Made by a program: the position numbers and the translations under genes. From Prolixibacteraceae bacterium (GTDB taxonomy: Bacteria > Bacteroidota > Bacteroidia > Bacteroidales > Prolixibacteraceae), in contig JAIBEY010000008.1 in the NCBI GenBank assembly GCA_019459525.1, positions 25,526 through 89,525 of the forward strand: a DNA stretch of 64,000 nucleotides. The letters are read 5' to 3'. The notes beneath the pieces were generated by a model. It was not told the origin of the DNA. It made no database searches and worked only from the letters and a program-made list of their open reading frames with translations. Positions 39,665 to 48,800 of this stretch are shown here, piece by piece. Position 1 is the first letter of the stretch. Each line of letters opens with the position of its first letter.

Positions 39665-39704
39665 ATATTCTATAAAAAGACATCAAAGTCTTTTTATAGA
39701 ATAT
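39665..39704. promoter_or_regulatory. Operator-like palindrome upstream of the DUF2249 gene (could also terminate the upstream gene)
   Basis: ATATTCTATAAAAAGAC-ATCAAA-GTCTTTTTATAGAATAT, perfect 17-bp arms; core shared with 61117-61144. Confidence 0.65.
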
Positions 39705-39755
39705 TTTTATATATTTGAAGTATTAAAAGATTTAAAAACCTTTAAATATTAAATT

Positions 39756-39986
39756 ATGAAAACGTTAGATGCAACGAAAATTGAAGCTAGGTACAAACAC
39801 CCCACTATCTTTCAAGCCTACGAAGATTTGGCTGTAGGAGAATCTTTTATCCTTCATAACGACCATGATCCAAAACCGCTTTACTATCAGTTTACCGCTG
39901 AAAAAGGGAAAGAATTTGGTTGGGAATACCTTCAACAAGGTCCAGATGTGTGGGAGGTAAAAATCAGTAAAATGAAAGTTGAATAA
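39756..39986 (+). CDS. DUF2249 domain protein
   Basis: TIFQAYEDLAVGESFILHNDHDPKPLYYQFTAEKGKEFGWEYLQQGPDVWEVKISK. Confidence 0.88.
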   Translation: MKTLDATKIEARYKHPTIFQAYEDLAVGESFILHNDHDPKPLYYQFTAEKGKEFGWEYLQQGPDVWEVKISKMKVE

Positions 39987-40067
39987 AGTTTGTGGATTGG
40001 ATCAACTGGCGCTTGATCATTCAAATTTCATAATTTCTGAAACAATCCTAATGCATTAGTAAATCGT

Positions 40068-40544
40068 ATGACAACAAATTATTTGATATCGATTTTTATA
40101 CATGTGATTTGTGCAGCATTTTGGATAGGCGGTATGCTGTTTATCCCCCTTGTTTTAGTGCCAGGCATAAAAAATCAACCCAACCGTGTGTTGTTACTCC
40201 ATAAAACCGGAATTTAATTCCGGTTTTATGGTTGGCTTTCCGTTATAATCCTGATTATAACCGGATTTTTAAACATACATTTCAGGGGACTACCATTTAC
40301 AATTGAATTTTTCATGAACACAAGCTATGGAAAGTTACTAAGCATAAAATTGTCTCTTTTCGTAATAATGTTGCTGGTAGGTGGAATCCATGATTTTTAT
40401 ATTGGCATGAAATCGATTGTTGAAATGCAACAAACCTCTGGGAATAAGTTCAAAATGTTAGCGAGGTGGACCGGAATGCTCAATCTGCTGCTGGCCTTAA
40501 TTATTGCCTTTCTGGGCGTTGCGATATCGCGAGGCGGATTTTGA
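40068..40544 (+). pseudogene. CopD-like integral membrane protein interrupted by one in-frame TAA (40215-40217)
   Basis: MTTNYLISIFIHVICAAFWIGGMLFIPLVLVPGIKNQPNRVLLLHKTGI*FRFYGWLSVIILIITGFLNIHFRGLPFTIEFFMNTSYGKLLSIKLSLF...; frame intact on both sides of the stop. Confidence 0.8.
40199..40231. repeat. Perfect 33-nt palindrome (16-bp arms, 1-nt centre) inside the CopD-like gene
   Basis: CCATAAAACCGGAATT-T-AATTCCGGTTTTATGG. Confidence 0.97.
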
Positions 40545-40569
40545 AATTTTGATAACTAAATTCTGGAAA

Positions 40570-41385
40570 ATGAAAATTAACAGTCAAACAAAAATATCAG
40601 TTCTAATAAAAGATAACCCCAACACGATTGAGGCAATCGTTTCTGTCAACCCACATTTTAGCAAATTGAGAAATCCATTGCTCCGTGGAATATTAGCCTC
40701 AAGAACCAGTATTGGAGATGCTGCCCGAATCGGAAAATGTGATATCAAGGTTCTTTTTAAATCACTTGCTGATATAGGTTTCGAGATTGAAAAGGATGCG
40801 ATTTTGAAAGAAGAGGAAATAGCTCAACCAGCAAATTCTGAAATTTTAAACGCCATTAAATTATCAAAAGTCACCTCGTTGGATGTCAGGCCAACTTTGG
40901 AAAGAGGCGGAGATCCATTTAATGAAATAATGGGTGAATTAATGAGGCTCCAGGATGGATACACATTGGAAGTTATTAATACATTTGAACCAACGCCGCT
41001 GATTAAAATAGCGAATACCAGGGGTTATGCGAGTAGGATCGAAACAAAAGAAGATGCCGTTTACACTTATTTCTTTAAAGTGGCCGAAGCTAAAGAAGAA
41101 GCCCGCTCCAATAACCTGGTCTTCCGGGTTTCTGTGTCAGAGCATGAAGAAAGAAGGGCTAACTGCAACAAAGAAATTCATGAAATTGATGTTCGCGACT
41201 TAGAGATGCCATTACCCATGGTCACTATTTTAAAAGAGTTGGAAGAGTTGAAAGAAAACGAGGCTCTCTATGTACATCATAAAAAAGTGCCCCAATATTT
41301 ATTACCCGAATTGGCTGAACGGAATTTTAAAACCTGGATTGCCGAGGTGGACGAAAACAACGTTAAACTTTTAATTCATAAATAA
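40570..41385 (+). CDS. DUF1858/DUF2249 domain protein
   Basis: KISVLIKDNPNTIEAIVSVNPHFSKLRNPLLRGILASRTSIGDAARIGKCDIKVLF; LDVRPTLERGGDPFNEIMGELMRLQDGYTLEVINTFEPTPLIKI. Confidence 0.85.
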   Translation: MKINSQTKISVLIKDNPNTIEAIVSVNPHFSKLRNPLLRGILASRTSIGDAARIGKCDIKVLFKSLADIGFEIEKDAILKEEEIAQPANSEILNAIKLSKVTSLDVRPTLERGGDPFNEIMGELMRLQDGYTLEVINTFEPTPLIKIANTRGYASRIETKEDAVYTYFFKVAEAKEEARSNNLVFRVSVSEHEERRANCNKEIHEIDVRDLEMPLPMVTILKELEELKENEALYVHHKKVPQYLLPELAERNFKTWIAEVDENNVKLLIHK

Positions 41386-42663
41386 ATGAACCAGATAGCC
41401 AGCCAAAACGCGCCATCACCAAAGGTAGTTATTCCCCATTATGCTTTCGGGGGACTGACCTGGCTCGTGGTAACCCTGCTAATCGTATTTAATCCTGAAG
41501 CTTTCACACAACATTTTTTTAATCCTGAATTACTTGCCATAACCCACTTGTTGGTGTTGGGTTGGATTACCATGATTATTTTTGGAGCCTTGTACCAGTT
41601 GCTTCCGGTCATTATGGAAGTGAAATTATACAGCGAGCCATTTGCAATAGCTTCATTTATCTTGCTGGGCTTGGGTACTATTTTGCTGGCTTTCTCTTTC
41701 TGGCAATTTTCATTTGGTGCCATCATGTTTGTTGCGGCAACATGTGTTGTTGTGGCTGTTGGATTTTTTGTTGCCAATGTATTGTTTACTGCACATTCTT
41801 CCACTAAAAAAGTGATTGAAAGAACCTTCATCATTACTTCAGTAATATGGCTGTTATTCACGGTGTTGGCCGGTTTAGCCCTGGCCATTAACCAGGTTCA
41901 CCCGTTTTTGAAAACTTCGCAAATCGAACTTTTGAAACTGCATGCCCATGCCGGGATTGTTGGATGGTTTATTCAGTTGATTATTGGTGTCAGCAGTAAA
42001 TTGTTACCTATGTTTATGGTATCACACCATGTAAATACCAAAAAGTTAAATGTTGCTTATTACGCTATTAATATTGGGCTGATTGCAGGACTTTTGTCGT
42101 TGTTTCTACAGATAAAATTTGGTATCGTAATGAGTGCGATCATCATAGTGTCAGGTATTTTTAGTTACCTGTCATTTATTTATAAAGCCTATACAAAAAG
42201 GGTGAAAAAACAACTTGATATCGGGATGAAACAAACGGCCTTTTCCTTTTTGATACTGGTTATTCCTTTTTTCCTGATTTTCTCACTTTTGTTTAATTTC
42301 AAATTCCTGAACAGCCTCACGCTACCCCTTTCAGTGGCTTATGGAAGTGCAATTGTAATTGGGTTTATTACTTCACTTGTGATGGGGCAAACATACAAAA
42401 CATTGCCTTTTATTGTCTGGCTGAAAGTCTATCGAGGGCGGATTGGGAAAGTGGTATTGCCCTTACCGAAAGACCTTTATTTTGAAAAGATTGCCATTGC
42501 CCAGTTATGGCTTTTTGCTGCCGGTTTCGTTTTATTGCTTCTCGGAATTTCCACAACTATCGTTAATTTGTTGATTTTTAGCGGTATTGTTCTGTTTTTG
42601 TCGGCGGCACTCTATAACTTTAATCTATTCAAAATCATATTTCATAAACCAAAAAATAAATAG
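41386..42663 (+). CDS. Multi-TM heme-copper oxidase subunit I/NnrS-like membrane protein
   Basis: THLLVLGWITMIIFGALYQLLPVIM, LKLHAHAGIVGWFIQLIIGVSSKLLPMF; conserved His in TM context. Confidence 0.7.
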   Translation: MNQIASQNAPSPKVVIPHYAFGGLTWLVVTLLIVFNPEAFTQHFFNPELLAITHLLVLGWITMIIFGALYQLLPVIMEVKLYSEPFAIASFILLGLGTILLAFSFWQFSFGAIMFVAATCVVVAVGFFVANVLFTAHSSTKKVIERTFIITSVIWLLFTVLAGLALAINQVHPFLKTSQIELLKLHAHAGIVGWFIQLIIGVSSKLLPMFMVSHHVNTKKLNVAYYAINIGLIAGLLSLFLQIKFGIVMSAIIIVSGIFSYLSFIYKAYTKRVKKQLDIGMKQTAFSFLILVIPFFLIFSLLFNFKFLNSLTLPLSVAYGSAIVIGFITSLVMGQTYKTLPFIVWLKVYRGRIGKVVLPLPKDLYFEKIAIAQLWLFAAGFVLLLLGISTTIVNLLIFSGIVLFLSAALYNFNLFKIIFHKPKNK

Positions 42664-42670
42664 TTTCATT

Positions 42671-42979
42671 ATGAATACGGAGGAAAAAAATATTTTTGAA
42701 TTGCTCAAAGGAGTTGTTGATCCGGAATTAATGGTAAACATTATTGATCTGGGATTAATTTATGGCGTGACTTATAATGAGCCGGAGCATAAAATTGATA
42801 TAGATTTAACGCTTACCTCGCCCGGATGCCCGATGGGTGGCTTAATCATTGAAGATGCCCAACAGTTAATCGAATCCAGTTATCCCAATTTTGAAGTCAA
42901 TATTAATCTTGTTTGGGAACCAATGTGGTCGGTCGAAAATCTTACAGAGGCAGGTAAAGAAGCTTTAGGCCAGATATAA
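42671..42979 (+). CDS. Metal-sulfur cluster assembly factor (MIP18/DUF59 family)
   Basis: LLKGVVDPELMVNIIDLGLIYGVTYNEPEHKIDIDLTLTSPGCPMGGLI. Confidence 0.92.
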   Translation: MNTEEKNIFELLKGVVDPELMVNIIDLGLIYGVTYNEPEHKIDIDLTLTSPGCPMGGLIIEDAQQLIESSYPNFEVNINLVWEPMWSVENLTEAGKEALGQI

Positions 42980-42985
42980 GATGCT

Positions 42986-43681
42986 TCAGGCTGGCCGCTT
43001 TATAAATCCGCGCCTTACCAGTTGATAACCCGATCTGAAAAAATAAGCAACCGGCATTACAAACATGTGCATGAGTTTCGTGTAGGGGAAAATCATAAAA
43101 ATGAAAAGTCCCGTTACGATGTGCAATTTGTAAATAAGGCTGTGTCCTGCAATTACTACACCTGCATCTGGTTGAAAAGTAATAACCTTTTGCGCCCATT
43201 CACCTAAAGCGGCATAGTTTTCAACGGAAGATCCGGCAGAAATGGCTACAGAGATCAACCCCAGTCCCATTTCAAATAAAAGCAAAGCGATCAAGAGGAT
43301 ATCCGCAATTGAACTGTTTATTCTGATCCGTTGGTCCTTGAGTCGCCTGACGAGGAGTATCGTTATTCCGACCACGGCGGCGGTGCCAAAAACAGACCCC
43401 ATTATAACTGCCAATATCTTTTTTGTTGCAGTGGTCATAAACAGGTGATAGAAATGTTCAGGAGTAAAAAGGCCCATAAAGTGTCCGATAAAAACCAGGA
43501 TAATGCCATAATGAAACAAATTGCCTCCCCATCGCTGGCCTTTCTTCGAGAGAAACTGGCTCGATTCAGCTTGTAATGATTTTGATGTTTTTACTATTCG
43601 AGTGATAACACCAAACCAGAAAAGAGTCATGGCGATGTGTGGCAAATAGGTGAATAACAGGTTGTTGATATAATTATCCAT
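42986..43681 (-). CDS. narI: Respiratory nitrate reductase gamma subunit
   Basis: HIAMTLFWFGVITRI, FHYGIILVFIGHFMGLFTP, HIVTGLFIFMIFPYTKLMHMFVMPVAYFFRSGYQLVRR; operon context. Confidence 0.93.
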   Translation of the reverse strand: MDNYINNLLFTYLPHIAMTLFWFGVITRIVKTSKSLQAESSQFLSKKGQRWGGNLFHYGIILVFIGHFMGLFTPEHFYHLFMTTATKKILAVIMGSVFGTAAVVGITILLVRRLKDQRIRINSSIADILLIALLLFEMGLGLISVAISAGSSVENYAALGEWAQKVITFQPDAGVVIAGHSLIYKLHIVTGLFIFMIFPYTKLMHMFVMPVAYFFRSGYQLVRRGFIKRPA

Positions 43682-43686
43682 AATCG

Positions 43687-44316
43687 TTATGATTTACAAT
43701 TTAAACAAGCATTTTCGTCTCCGAATGTTACGGGCTCTTCTTCGTAAGCTTCATCAATACTGATTTCAGGCATTTCTATTTCCATTTTTTCAATCCGGGC
43801 TTCAGCGGGTTTGCGGCCAGATAATTGGATGATGGCAGATAAAAGATATTTATATGGATTGTCCTTATCTTCCAGCTTTTTGTGAATAAAGCCTACAATG
43901 TCAATAATCTCAGAAAGATAATCCATAGCCTTTGATTGCGCTTGCATGGCAAGGAATTCGAGAAATACAGGCAGATAATCAGGTAATTCCGGACGATTTA
44001 TATTTAATCCATTTTCATTGTAAAGATCGATCAGGTCAACCATGGCCTGACCGCGGTCTTTTGAATCGCCATGTACATGCTCAAACAGGTAAAGAGAAAC
44101 CGAGCGCGAATAATCGAACAGTTGAACATAGTGCTCTTGCCAGAATGTCAGTGGCTTTTTTGCAAAAAAGTCAACAAAAATTTCTATTCCAGAAATGGCT
44201 TCGGTGTTCAATAGATTCTCATCCTTAAGTGAAGCATTTACCTGAGGTAAAAAGTCATAAATTTCCTTGTTGGGATAGGTCATCAACAGCGAAATTATTT
44301 TATAAGTTTTCAGCAT
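43687..44316 (-). CDS. narJ: Nitrate reductase molybdenum cofactor assembly chaperone
   Basis: YKIISLLMTYPNKEIYDFLPQV, YVQLFDYSRSVSLYLFEHVHGDSKDRGQAMVDLIDLY, LPDYLPVFLEFLA. Confidence 0.93.
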   Translation of the reverse strand: MLKTYKIISLLMTYPNKEIYDFLPQVNASLKDENLLNTEAISGIEIFVDFFAKKPLTFWQEHYVQLFDYSRSVSLYLFEHVHGDSKDRGQAMVDLIDLYNENGLNINRPELPDYLPVFLEFLAMQAQSKAMDYLSEIIDIVGFIHKKLEDKDNPYKYLLSAIIQLSGRKPAEARIEKMEIEMPEISIDEAYEEEPVTFGDENACLNCKS

Positions 44317-44317
44317 T

Positions 44318-45808
44318 TTACATTCCTCCAAACAAGTTTTTCAAACGACTTTCCATGCTGCCGCAACCTTCGCCGTCGCTAAAGCCGCATCCGGCCTTAT
44401 CGCCAAAGGCATCAAAGGCATATTCCTTATGTGATACGGGAATTACAAAGCGGTCTTCGTAATCGGCAATGGCCATGTAGCGGTACATTTCTTCAACCAT
44501 TTCAGCCGTCAGGCCTGTACCTGACAATACCGCTTCATCTTCACTATTTTCAACAGTTTTACCCCTCATGAACGCACGCATGGCCAGCATCTTTACCAAG
44601 GCTTCCCTTACCGGCTTTTCATCGCCTGCAGTGAACATATTGGCCAGATACTTAACAGGGATACGCAGCATATCTACATCCGGAATAATGCCATTGAACC
44701 CGAGTTTCCCGCTTTCGACTTCTTCCTGAATGGGGGAGAGTGGGGGTGTGTACCAAACCATCGATAAAGTGCGATATTCGGGATGAAGCGGGAATGCCAC
44801 TTTCCATTCTACAGCCATTTTGTAAACAGGCGATTTTTGGGCGGCATCAATAAAATTATCTGGAATTCCCTGTTTGCGGGCTTCTGCTATAATTTCTGGA
44901 TTATTGGGATCAAGAAAAATATCGAGATGGGATTGATACAGATCAACCGGATTTTCGGATGATGCCGATTCCTTGATTTTTTCGGCATCGTAAAGCATTA
45001 CGCCGATATACCTGATTCTTCCCACGCAGGTTTCGCTACAGATAGTTGGTTCGCCGTTTTCAATCTTCGGATAACACAGCGTGCATTTCTCAGAACGTTT
45101 GGTTTTCCAGTTGAAATAGATTTTTTTGTATGGGCAGGCACTGACGCACTGGCGCCATCCCCGACAACGATCCTGGTCGATGAGCACAACGCCATCATCT
45201 TCGCGCTTGTAAATGGCACCTGAAGGGCAGGCCGCCACACAGGTCGGATTGAGGCAATGTTCGCACAGGCGCGGCAAATACATCATGAATGCGTTCTCGA
45301 ACTTGCTGTATATCTCTTTGTCAATATCATCAAAGTTCTTTTCTTTACTGCGTTCTTCAAATGCGCCCCCCAAATCGTCTTCCCAGTTTGGACCTTTCTC
45401 AATCTTCTCCATCGGAAGTCCGGTAATCATTGAATGTGGTCTGGCAGAAGGTGGGGTAACAAACTTTGCCGATGAATGTAAAATACTGTAGTTGAAGGTA
45501 AATGGTTCGTAATAGTCATCGATCTGAGGTAAGTACGGATTTGAAAAAATATTTTTCATGATACCTGCCTTATTCCCCATACGCGGACGAAGCTTCGATT
45601 TATCGAGTACCCAGCCACCCTTCCATTTATCCTGATTTTCCCAGTCGGTGGGATAACCTTGTCCTGGTTTAGTTTCAACATTATTAAACCAGGCATATTC
45701 CATCCCTTTGCGGGTTGTCCACACGTTTTTACAGGTAACCGAACAAGTATGACAGCCAATACATTTGTCGAGGTTTAATACCATTGCAATTTGAGCCTGT
45801 ATTTTCAT
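44318..45808 (-). CDS. narH: Respiratory nitrate reductase beta subunit
   Basis: CIGCHTCSVTCKNVWTTRKGMEYAWFNNVETKPGQGYPTDWEN; Fe-S motifs including CRGWRQCVSACPYKKIYFNWKTKRSEKCTLC. Confidence 0.98.
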   Translation of the reverse strand: MKIQAQIAMVLNLDKCIGCHTCSVTCKNVWTTRKGMEYAWFNNVETKPGQGYPTDWENQDKWKGGWVLDKSKLRPRMGNKAGIMKNIFSNPYLPQIDDYYEPFTFNYSILHSSAKFVTPPSARPHSMITGLPMEKIEKGPNWEDDLGGAFEERSKEKNFDDIDKEIYSKFENAFMMYLPRLCEHCLNPTCVAACPSGAIYKREDDGVVLIDQDRCRGWRQCVSACPYKKIYFNWKTKRSEKCTLCYPKIENGEPTICSETCVGRIRYIGVMLYDAEKIKESASSENPVDLYQSHLDIFLDPNNPEIIAEARKQGIPDNFIDAAQKSPVYKMAVEWKVAFPLHPEYRTLSMVWYTPPLSPIQEEVESGKLGFNGIIPDVDMLRIPVKYLANMFTAGDEKPVREALVKMLAMRAFMRGKTVENSEDEAVLSGTGLTAEMVEEMYRYMAIADYEDRFVIPVSHKEYAFDAFGDKAGCGFSDGEGCGSMESRLKNLFGGM

Positions 45809-45830
45809 AATCTGATGAGTATTAAACGTG

Positions 45831-48800
45831 TTAATGTTTCACTTCTTCGTCTTTCCATTCCACTTTCTTCAGTTTGCGAACCACTACAAACTCGTCACGG
45901 TTTGATCCGATAGTTCCGTAATAATTGAATCCATAAGACAACTGAGCATATCCGCCAATCATGTGTGTTGGCTTCAGACACAAGCGTTCCATGGAGTTAT
46001 GCACACCACCGCGATTACCCGTTAACTGACTAACCGGCATGTTTACAGTTCGTTCCTGGTTATGATACATGATCAGAGCACCGACAGGAATCCGCTGAGA
46101 TACAATCAGCCGGGCTACGGATGCTCCGTTGCTGTTAAAGACTTCAATCCAGTCATTGTCTTTAAGTCCAATGCTGGCGGCATCTGTTTCGCTCATCCAG
46201 GCTACCGGACCTCCCCGGCCAAGTGTGAGCATGACTAAATTGTCAGACCACGAAGAATGTATGGTCCATTTATTATGAGGTGTCATAATGTTTATGACCA
46301 TGTACTCGTCCTCCTTGTCCGCTTTACCTAGTACTTCAAGAATTGATTTGGTGTTGATAGGCGGTTTGTAAGTGACCATATTCTCACCAAAGGCAATCAT
46401 CCACGGATGATCCTGATAAAGGGTTTGCCGTCCGGTGAGTGTTCGCCACGGGATCAGTTCATGTACATTGGTATAACCGGCATTGTACGATACCTTTTCG
46501 GAATCGATGCCGCTCCATATAGGAGAAGTGATGATCTTTCGAGGTTGCGAAAGCAAGTCGCGGTAACGTATTTTTTCCTCCTCGCGGCCTAAAGCCAGAT
46601 GCGTGTGCTTGCGTCCTGTAATTGCTTCCAGTGCTTTCCAGGCTTTCATGGCAACCGCACCATTGGTCTCAGGAGCCAGAGAAAGAATAACCTCAGCAGC
46701 CTGAATGTCCGTTTCAATCTTCGGAAGACCTTTGGTTTCACCTTCTTCACTTTTGGTATTATTAAGGAGTGCAAGCAGGTCTATTTCGGCCTCTGTGTTC
46801 CAGTTAATTCCTTTACCGCCATTGCCCAGAGTCTTCATCAGTGGCCCAAGACTGGTGAACCGATTGTAAGTTTCCGGATAATTACGTTTCAGAGTGATTA
46901 TTTTTGAGAAGTTGATTCCGGGCTTTATTTCTAAATCCGAATTTTTCCAATCTTTTGCATCGGTAGTCTCCGATAATTCCATTGGTGAATCGTGTTGTAA
47001 CGGAAATAGCACGATGTCTGTTTCATTTTCCAGATGCCCTTTTGCCAAAATTGAAAATTTTTCTGCCAACCCTTTAAATATATCCCAATCTGTTCGGGAT
47101 TCCCATACAGGATCAACTGCCCGCGAAAATGGATGTATAAATGGATGCATGTCGCTGGTACTCAGATCGTTTTTTTCGTACCATGAAGCGGCCGGAAGCA
47201 AAATGTCTGAATGCAATCCGGTCGTTGACATTCTGAAATCGAGGGTTATCAGCAAATCAAGCTTTCCTTCCGGGGCATCGTCGTACCATTTGACTTCGGA
47301 AGGTAAAGTATGGCCAAGTTCTTTGAGGTCATTTCCCTGAATGCTATTTTGTGCTCCCAGCAAGTGCTTCATAAAATATTCCATTCCTTTCGCGCTTGAC
47401 CCCAACAGGTTCGATCTCCAAACAAAAAGGTTGCGCGGGAAGTTGGCTGGATTGTCGGGGTCTTCGGAAGCGATATTCAATTGGCCATTCTTTAGTTGCG
47501 AAACCACATATTCCTCTGAAGTCATGCCGGCAGCTTCGGCGTCTTTAGCTATGGTTAAGGGATTTTTGCTTAATTGAGGAGCACTGGGCAGCCAGCCCAT
47601 TCGTTCAGCGCGAACATTGCAATCGATGAGTGAAAGGCTTTCCCATTCAGATTTATCGGTAAGAGGAGAAAGCAATTCGTTTAGCTTCACTTTCTCATAC
47701 CTCCACTGATCCGTGTGCATATACATGAACGACGTGGTGTTCATGTGTCGAGGCGGACGGTTCCAGTCGAGGGCAAACGCCAATGGCAACCAACCTGTCT
47801 GAGGCCTGAGTTTTTCCTGGCCAACGTAATGAGACCAACCACCGCCTGACTGGCCGACACAACCACAAAATACCAGCATGTTGATTGCGCTCCGGTAAAT
47901 CATATCGGTATGATACCAGTGGTTAACTCCGGCCCCGATAATTATCATTGACTTTCCTTCGGTAGCCGCCGCATTCTCAGCAAATTGCCTGGCGGTAGAG
48001 ATGATGTGTTGAGCCGGGACTCCGGTGATTTTCTCTTGCCATTTTGGAGTAAAAGGCAGGTCCTCATCATAGCTTTTTGCTGAATTCGGATCATCAAAAC
48101 CCCTGTCAATTCCATAGTTGGTAACCATCAGGTCAAATACGGTGCAGGTATAAATTTCGCCCTGAATGGTTTTTATTTTCCTGACCGGTACTTTGCGTTC
48201 AATAATATCGCCATGCTCGGTCGCCGAAAAATGTTCGTGTTTAAAAGTAGTACCGCCAAAATATGGGAACTGTACATTTATCACTTCATCATGCTGTTCG
48301 ATCATAGAAAGTTTTGGCAAAATATCAGCGCCCGTTTTACAATCCTTTAGCTCTAAGTTCCACTTTTGTTTTTTCTCCCATCGCGATCCAATAGTTCCGT
48401 TTGGAACTACATAGTTTCCTGATATTTCATCTAATAAGACGGGCTTCCATTCCGGTTTTTCACCAGCTTCAAGGTTATTTTCAAGATCACTGGCCCGTAG
48501 AATAGTTCCGCCGAAATATTTCCCGTCTTTCTCCCCGATTTTTACAAGGAAAGGTAAATCTGAATATTGCCGGGCATATTTCTCAAAATAGGGTGTTTTT
48601 TTATCCAGATAAAACTCCTTCAGGATTACATGACCCATAGCCATGCCCAGAGCTGCATCTGTTCCCTGCCGGGGTTTCATCCACAAATCGGCAAACTTAA
48701 CGGCATCGCTGTAATCAGGGGCAATGACTACTGATTTTGTCCCTTTATAGCGCACCTGCGTATAGAAAGGTGAATCAGGTGTACGTGTGAGCGGAACATT

